From Oenanthe sinensis (Eukaryota > Streptophyta > Magnoliopsida > Apiales > Apiaceae): a DNA stretch of 64,000 nucleotides. The DNA lies in contig CM053796.1 of assembly GCA_028671895.1 (NCBI GenBank), positions 31,370,860 to 31,434,859 of the forward strand, in the 5' to 3' direction. Both the position numbers and the translations under genes were made by a program. Below the pieces are notes generated by a model. The model ran no database searches and was not told the origin of the DNA. It saw only the letters and a list, made by a program, of their open reading frames with translations. Of this stretch, positions 59,101 to 64,000 are shown piece after piece. Position 1 is the stretch's first letter. Every line of letters starts with the position of its first letter.

Positions 59101-61939
59101 AAAATGTATATACGAAATATGAGAATGTTTGTTTGGTCTCCATTAATGAGGATCCATGGTTATGGCATAGAAGGTTGGGCCATGCTAACATGAAACTCAT
59201 TAAAACTATATGTTCGAAGGAACATGTACGTGGATTACCGAACCTCAATTTCATTAAAGATCGTATATGTGAAGCTTGTAAAATTGGCAAAAAAATTTGA
59301 GCATCTCATAAAACCAAATTCATGGTGTCTACTTTTAGACCACTTGAGCTATTACATATGGATCTTATTAGACCAGTCCCAATACAAAGTCTTGGAGGAA
59401 GTCAATATACCCTTGTGGTAGTTGATGACTACTCTCGGTATAAAAGGACTGAGTTTCTAAAGTCAAAGAGTGATGCATTTGAATCATTTACTACTCTTTG
59501 CAAACACATACAAAATCAACAAAATAAGCCGATCATCTATATAAGGACTGATCATGTAAATGAATTTGAGAATTCAATATTTGTTGAGTTTTGTGAAGCG
59601 TACGGTATTACTCACAACCTTTCTACACCTTATACACCCCAATCAAATGGGATAGTTGAAAGGAAGAACAAAACGTTGCAAGAAATGAAAAATACTATGC
59701 TTAACGAATATCGTCGACCAAAATATTTTTAGGCCGAAGCTATGTCTACTGCATGCCATGTTCTTAATAGAGTATTACTACGACCTATCAAAATGAAAAC
59801 TCTATATGAGCTTTATTTTGGTAAAAATCCTAAGCTTGGTTACTTCAAAGTTTTTGGAAGTAAATGCTATATCATGAATACCAAAGATTATCTAACGAAA
59901 TTTGACTCAAAATCTGGAGAGGGCATTTCTAGGATATTTTGTGAATAACAAAGCTTATCGAGTATTTAATCTTAATACTTTGGCTATAAAAGAATCAATG
60001 AATGTTGCATTCGATGAATCTAAACTGAACTCAAAGTTTAAAGATTTGATAGAGGAGGAGCCAGATTCAAATGGTCACATCCCAAATGATGTTGAAAATG
60101 TTATTCGATAAATTAGAAATATGAATCTTGGACCTATAATCCTAAAGAATCCTCTTGAAAAAGATGAGGACGAACTTGAATTGCCTATGGAAATACCATT
60201 GCGTAAAGATCATCCGATAGGCTATGTTTTAGGGGATTTAACTAAAGGCGTTCAAACTCGTGCTCAAGTTCAAAATATTGTGAGTCATATGGACTTTCTA
60301 TCACAAATAGAACCCAAAACCACAAAGAAAGTTTTATTGAATAGGGATTAGATTTTTGCTATGCAAGAAGAATTAAAACAATTCACTCATAATAAAGTTT
60401 GGGAACTAGTTCCACATCCCAATGATACTTCCATTATTGGATCAAAGTGGGTATTTAGTAACAAGTTAAACGAAAGTGGAATAGTGGTAAGAAATAAAGT
60501 ATGATTAGTTGCTTAAGGCTACAATCCAATGGAAGGAATTTGATAAAACCTATGCTCCCGTGGCTCAAATTAAATCAATTCGAATGTTCTTAGCCTTCGT
60601 TTATCATAGAGGTTTCAAAGTCTATCAAATGGATGTTAAATTTGCTTTCCTTAATGGTGTCTTAGAAGAAGAAGTATACGTAAGACAACCACCGGGATTT
60701 GAAGATCACTTACATCTTGAGTATGTGTACAAATTGTACAAAGCTTTATACGGGTTAAAGCAAGCTCCTAAGGATTGGTATGAGAGGCTAAGCAAATTCC
60801 TTATTGAAAATGGTTTGAAAATAGGAGTTATTGATACCACTCTCTTTACAAAGTATAAAAATGATGACATATTACTCGTTCAAATTTATGTAGATGATAT
60901 TATCTTTGGCTCTATCAAAAAATCTCTATGTAAAGAATTCTTAAATATTATGAGCAAAAAATTTGAAATGAGCATGATGGGGGAATTAAATTTCCTTTTA
61001 GGACTACAAATTAAGAAATCTGGTGAAGGCATTCATATTTCACAATCGAAATATTGCAAGGAAATGCTTAAGAAATTTGAGATAGAAAACTGTAAGACCA
61101 TCAATACCCCTATGTCACCTGCATTAAAAATGACTTAAGAGCCTGGTGGTAGTGGATACAAAGAAATATCGAGGAATGATTGACAGTCTTCTTTATATTA
61201 CTGCAAGTAGGCCTGACATACAGTTTAACATATGTAAGTGTGCCCCTTTCAAGTCAATCCTAAGGAATCTCATGTAACTGCTGTAAAACGAATATTCAGA
61301 TACCTTAAGAGGACCATTGATATGGGTCTATGGTACCCAAAAGGACAACCATGTGACTTAGTGTGCTTTTCTGATTCAGATTATGCTTGACACCTGATTG
61401 ACAGAAAAAGCACAATGGTACTTGTCAGTTTCTAGGTGGATATTTGGTTTATTGGTTTACCAAGAAACCATTTGACTTAGTGTGCTTTTCTGATTCAGAT
61501 TATGTCGGACACCTGATTGACAGAAAAAGCACAAGTGGTACTTGTCAGTTTCTAGGTGGATGCTTGGTTTTCCAAGAAACAAAATTATGTGTCTATATCC
61601 ACTATAGAAGCTGAATATATATCAGCTGCAAAATGTTGTGCTCAAATCCTTTAGATGAAGTAAATGCTAGTTGACTATACTGTGAAATTTGATGCAATAT
61701 CAACTCAATGTGATAATATAATTGCAATAAATTTAAGTAAAAATTCTGTGTTGCACTCATTATCAAAACACATTGATATTCGATATCATTTTCTAAGAGA
61801 CCATGTCCCGAAAGGCAATATTAAAATGGTATATATAGACACTGGACATAATATTACGGATATCTTTACTAAACCTTTGAGCTCCAAAAGATTCAATAAA
61901 ATTCGTCTGGAGTTGGGAATGCTAGTGTGCCCAAAGTAA
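56155..61939 (+). pseudogene. gag-pol of Copia C, broken
   Basis: The frame starts MAYLSTIGCGECL and reaches gag text RPHLFDGTNFATWKIRFRIY before a TAA at 56272-56274. Later landmarks are the zinc knuckle CFECKEPSHFK then a stop (about 57202-57237), protease YPDSGCSQHMTDN (58802), and pre-integrase WLWHRRLGHANM (59159). Integrase includes MDLIRP, RTDHVNEFENS and GIVERKNKT. Reverse transcriptase has MDVKFAFLNGVLEEEVYVRQ (about 60630) and the intact YVDD box near 60887. RNase H tail text is DTGHNITDIFTKPL (about 61840-61880). At least eight stops or shifts break the frame, so it is non-functional. Confidence 0.9.
61349..61585 (+). repeat. ~119-bp tandem duplication in the element C RNase H region
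   Basis: The stretch from CCATGTGACTTAGTGTGC to the GGTTTACCAAGAAA boundary is repeated at once from CCATTTGACTTAGTGTGC (61468). The copies differ at several sites. Confidence 0.85.
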
Positions 61940-61940
61940 A

Positions 61941-64000
61941 GACATCGAGTGTCTTTAATTTTGTTGAATTAATTTTCAGTAAACTTTGCTCCGCTTGTAA
62001 TTAAGGTTCTTATTTGATCGGATTTCTATATGGAATTCAGATTTGTCAATAATTGTTTTAAGTTATAAGTTGTTCAAGCTTTATTGTGCAAATAAACTCA
62101 ATAAAATAATATTAATTAACATAGCTATTGATTAGCCTTGGAATACTTCGTATTTCAAAACTCGGGAAAATAGTGAGTGTTAATTAATATGTTCTAAGAA
62201 ATATTTTATAAGGATTAATGATAATTTAGAAATAAATTTCTCAATTTAGAAAATATTTTTCTGTTGAAATATTATTTTATAAAAATTAATTACATTTTTC
62301 ATTGTAATTAAAAATTATAAAATAAATTTTTAGACATATGGTTTTATATAAATTAATTATAATTCACTTGTAATTAAAATATAAAATTTATGCAAATTGT
62401 CATAATATAATTTTTATTATATAAAAAGAGGTAATTTTAATTCTATATTGGCTGAATAAATCTAAGATGTTGATCTAATAAGGATTAAATCAGGGTCATT
62501 TAAGTTGGAAAATATAAATAGAAATGATTTTTCTTCTATTCTCATTTTACGACTTAGCCACAACAATGCTTCTCTCCCCCAATTCCTGAGTTTCGAAATC
62601 CTAAATCTTTAAACTCAAATTCACTCTCTATGATGAATTTCATATCAAAATCAACCTTGGATTCTTGTCCTGTTCTTCAAAACATATTTAATCATACCAT
62701 TTTGCAAAGGATTAAGTTCAAAATCGATCGGGTCTTCAAAACCGTAATTCGGCATTCTGCAACTCAGATCGACTGAGTGTTTGTCCAATCAAATCGATGG
62801 TGGATTCATATTCTACGACTCAAGAACTTAATTCTGACAAGAGTATCATCTTCAATCGAGCTCAAATGTGCACATGAATTCAAACCCAAGACTAGAATCG
62901 TGACGAAGTGATTAAGATAATCTATCATGATGATGGTTTGATGCCCAATGAGGCCATTTCCTGGAGAAGAACATAAAGCCTTGACATAAATCAAATCATC
63001 TTATCTTAAACTCTTTATCTTTACTGTTTCATCAATTTCTATTGCTTAATATAATCATTTCTCATGAGTACTGACTAATTGCTATTGAGTATTTCAGGTA
63101 CAAGGTGAGAGACGAGTCAACTCAGTCAAACTCAACAAGGCTCAACTGTGTCAAACTAGAGTCAACCAAATTGATGATAATTAGATGATCTCAGGATATA
63201 TTTAGACTTGCTTATGAATACACTGTGTGAATTAACACCATAGTGGTGGTATGATCTTAAAATTAGTGAAGTGTATACTTGGATATGTGTCATATTTGAG
63301 AAATATTGAACGAACTGCCTGTTATACATGCCTCTCATGTGTTAGATTAAGTATAATTGAATTTGTCTATGTTTTTAGTACTAAATGAGTGTTAAATTCT
63401 TTGAATTGACAATATTTTGACTAACTAATACTTGGTTATCCTTGTTGATTATCATCTGTCTATGACTTGAGGATAATTTGAGTACAATTGAGTAAACTGA
63501 ATTGAATGGTTAAATTGCATATGCTATCCTATGTGCATTACATGTACATTTGACCTTGAGAGCATATAATGAAATAAAATGGGCTACTTGAGGTGCCTGT
63601 CTAAATCAATTGAGATATTTACATATGTTATCTGATGGTTTCATGATAGTTTAGTTGATCCCTATGTAATATTTTGGTGATAACTTATCTTAATGGTGAT
63701 TCATGTCTGAATAATAGGATACAAATTGTAAAATTTACAAATATAAATTCTTAAATTTTTTTTGGTAATTGTTCTTAGATACAAGGTTTGCATAAATTTA
63801 AGATTATTGTATGCTGATAATTTCCTGTCCTTGCCTACCTTAGCACATATCCTATTTCTAATGTTGTACTTGACTGATCTACTTATGTAAATTGATTTCT
63901 TTTGATATACATGATGTCCCTTATTAGCTGCACAATATGTCTATTAGGAAAGAGGCATTTGTGAGGGGTGTTTGTAAGATAATGTCTGGAAAATTATTGA
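61941..64000. other. Region after Copia C pol, no gene recognised
   Basis: A TATA-like TATAAATA at about 62514 is followed by pyrimidine-rich transcribed-looking sequence. The text does not match the putative 5' LTR at 44256-47383, so it is not an obvious 3' LTR. It may be the post-pol region of a SIRE-like element or unrelated DNA. The 62-codon ORF at 62806-62994 is unsupported. Confidence 0.4.

Larger units (their letters stand above)
56044..61940 (+). mobile_element. Copia element C, SIRE-like, old and decayed
   Basis: The internal region follows the tail of its 5' LTR (56044-56074). Gag, protease, integrase, reverse transcriptase and RNase H appear in Copia order with sequence types of the SIRE/Maximus branch, for example YPDSGCSQHMTDN, YVDD and DIFTKPLSSKRF. 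SIRE-type elements often carry a long region after pol, which could explain why no 3' LTR is visible by 64000. Confidence 0.85.

Noticed and set aside
61941..64000. 3' LTR of Copia C
   Set aside because: It shares no recognisable sequence with the U5-like end at 47200-47383 or with the ~90-bp repeats, so the 3' LTR must lie beyond the window or be lost.

Overview
This window is nuclear DNA of a flowering plant, most likely a eudicot. The evidence is the AT-rich intergenic DNA, GT..AG introns, an intronless plant histone H4 with its plant-type promoter octamer, a spliced ALY/THO4 export-factor gene, MIR399 hairpins, and many plant-type Copia, MULE, hAT, Helitron and Stowaway insertions. I cannot name the species from the sequence alone. 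There are no bacterial-style operons.

Layout. (1) 1-8792: two copies of a ~0.85 kb segment (1-839 and 7907-8792) flank a ~580-bp tandem satellite (840-5200) that holds a MULE-type foldback element with a Stowaway MITE nested inside it. Next come an inverted-end element (5254-6000) and a tandem triplication (about 6050-7305). Each unit of the triplication encodes two miR399 hairpins, giving six in about 1.2 kb. (2) 9237-33230: four members of one unrecognised small membrane-protein family (called TMP-A to TMP-D here). A and D are spliced genes on the minus strand. B (minus) and C (plus) form an inverted duplicate pair in which B is truncated and frameshifted. A MULE-like element sits upstream of A and a Helitron lies in the core promoter of D. 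Between A and B there is more of the ~580-bp satellite, split by Copia element A (13365-20744), which has lost most of its 5' LTR. (3) 35875-41633: histone H4 (plus) and a five-exon ALY/THO4 gene (minus), tail to tail. (4) 41784-64000: a repeat-dominated region with an AT-rich stretch, a hAT-type element with arrays of a CGGATA-like motif at both ends and a perfect 8-bp target duplication, and a SIRE-like Copia element C. A complete Copia element B (47384-56043) is inserted in the 5' LTR of C, a few bases before its primer-binding site.

How the parts work together. The expected expressed products are miR399, which in known plants is induced by phosphate starvation and represses PHO2/UBC24; histone H4; ALY/THO4, an mRNA-export adaptor; and the TMP family, whose role I do not know. 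All three Copia gag-pol regions are broken. The two findings I rate highest are the six-hairpin MIR399 array and the TMP family with its locus history (inverted duplication, C-terminal HLV-type repeats, Helitron in the promoter). All coordinates and splice sites were read by eye from the sequence; no database search or folding program was run.
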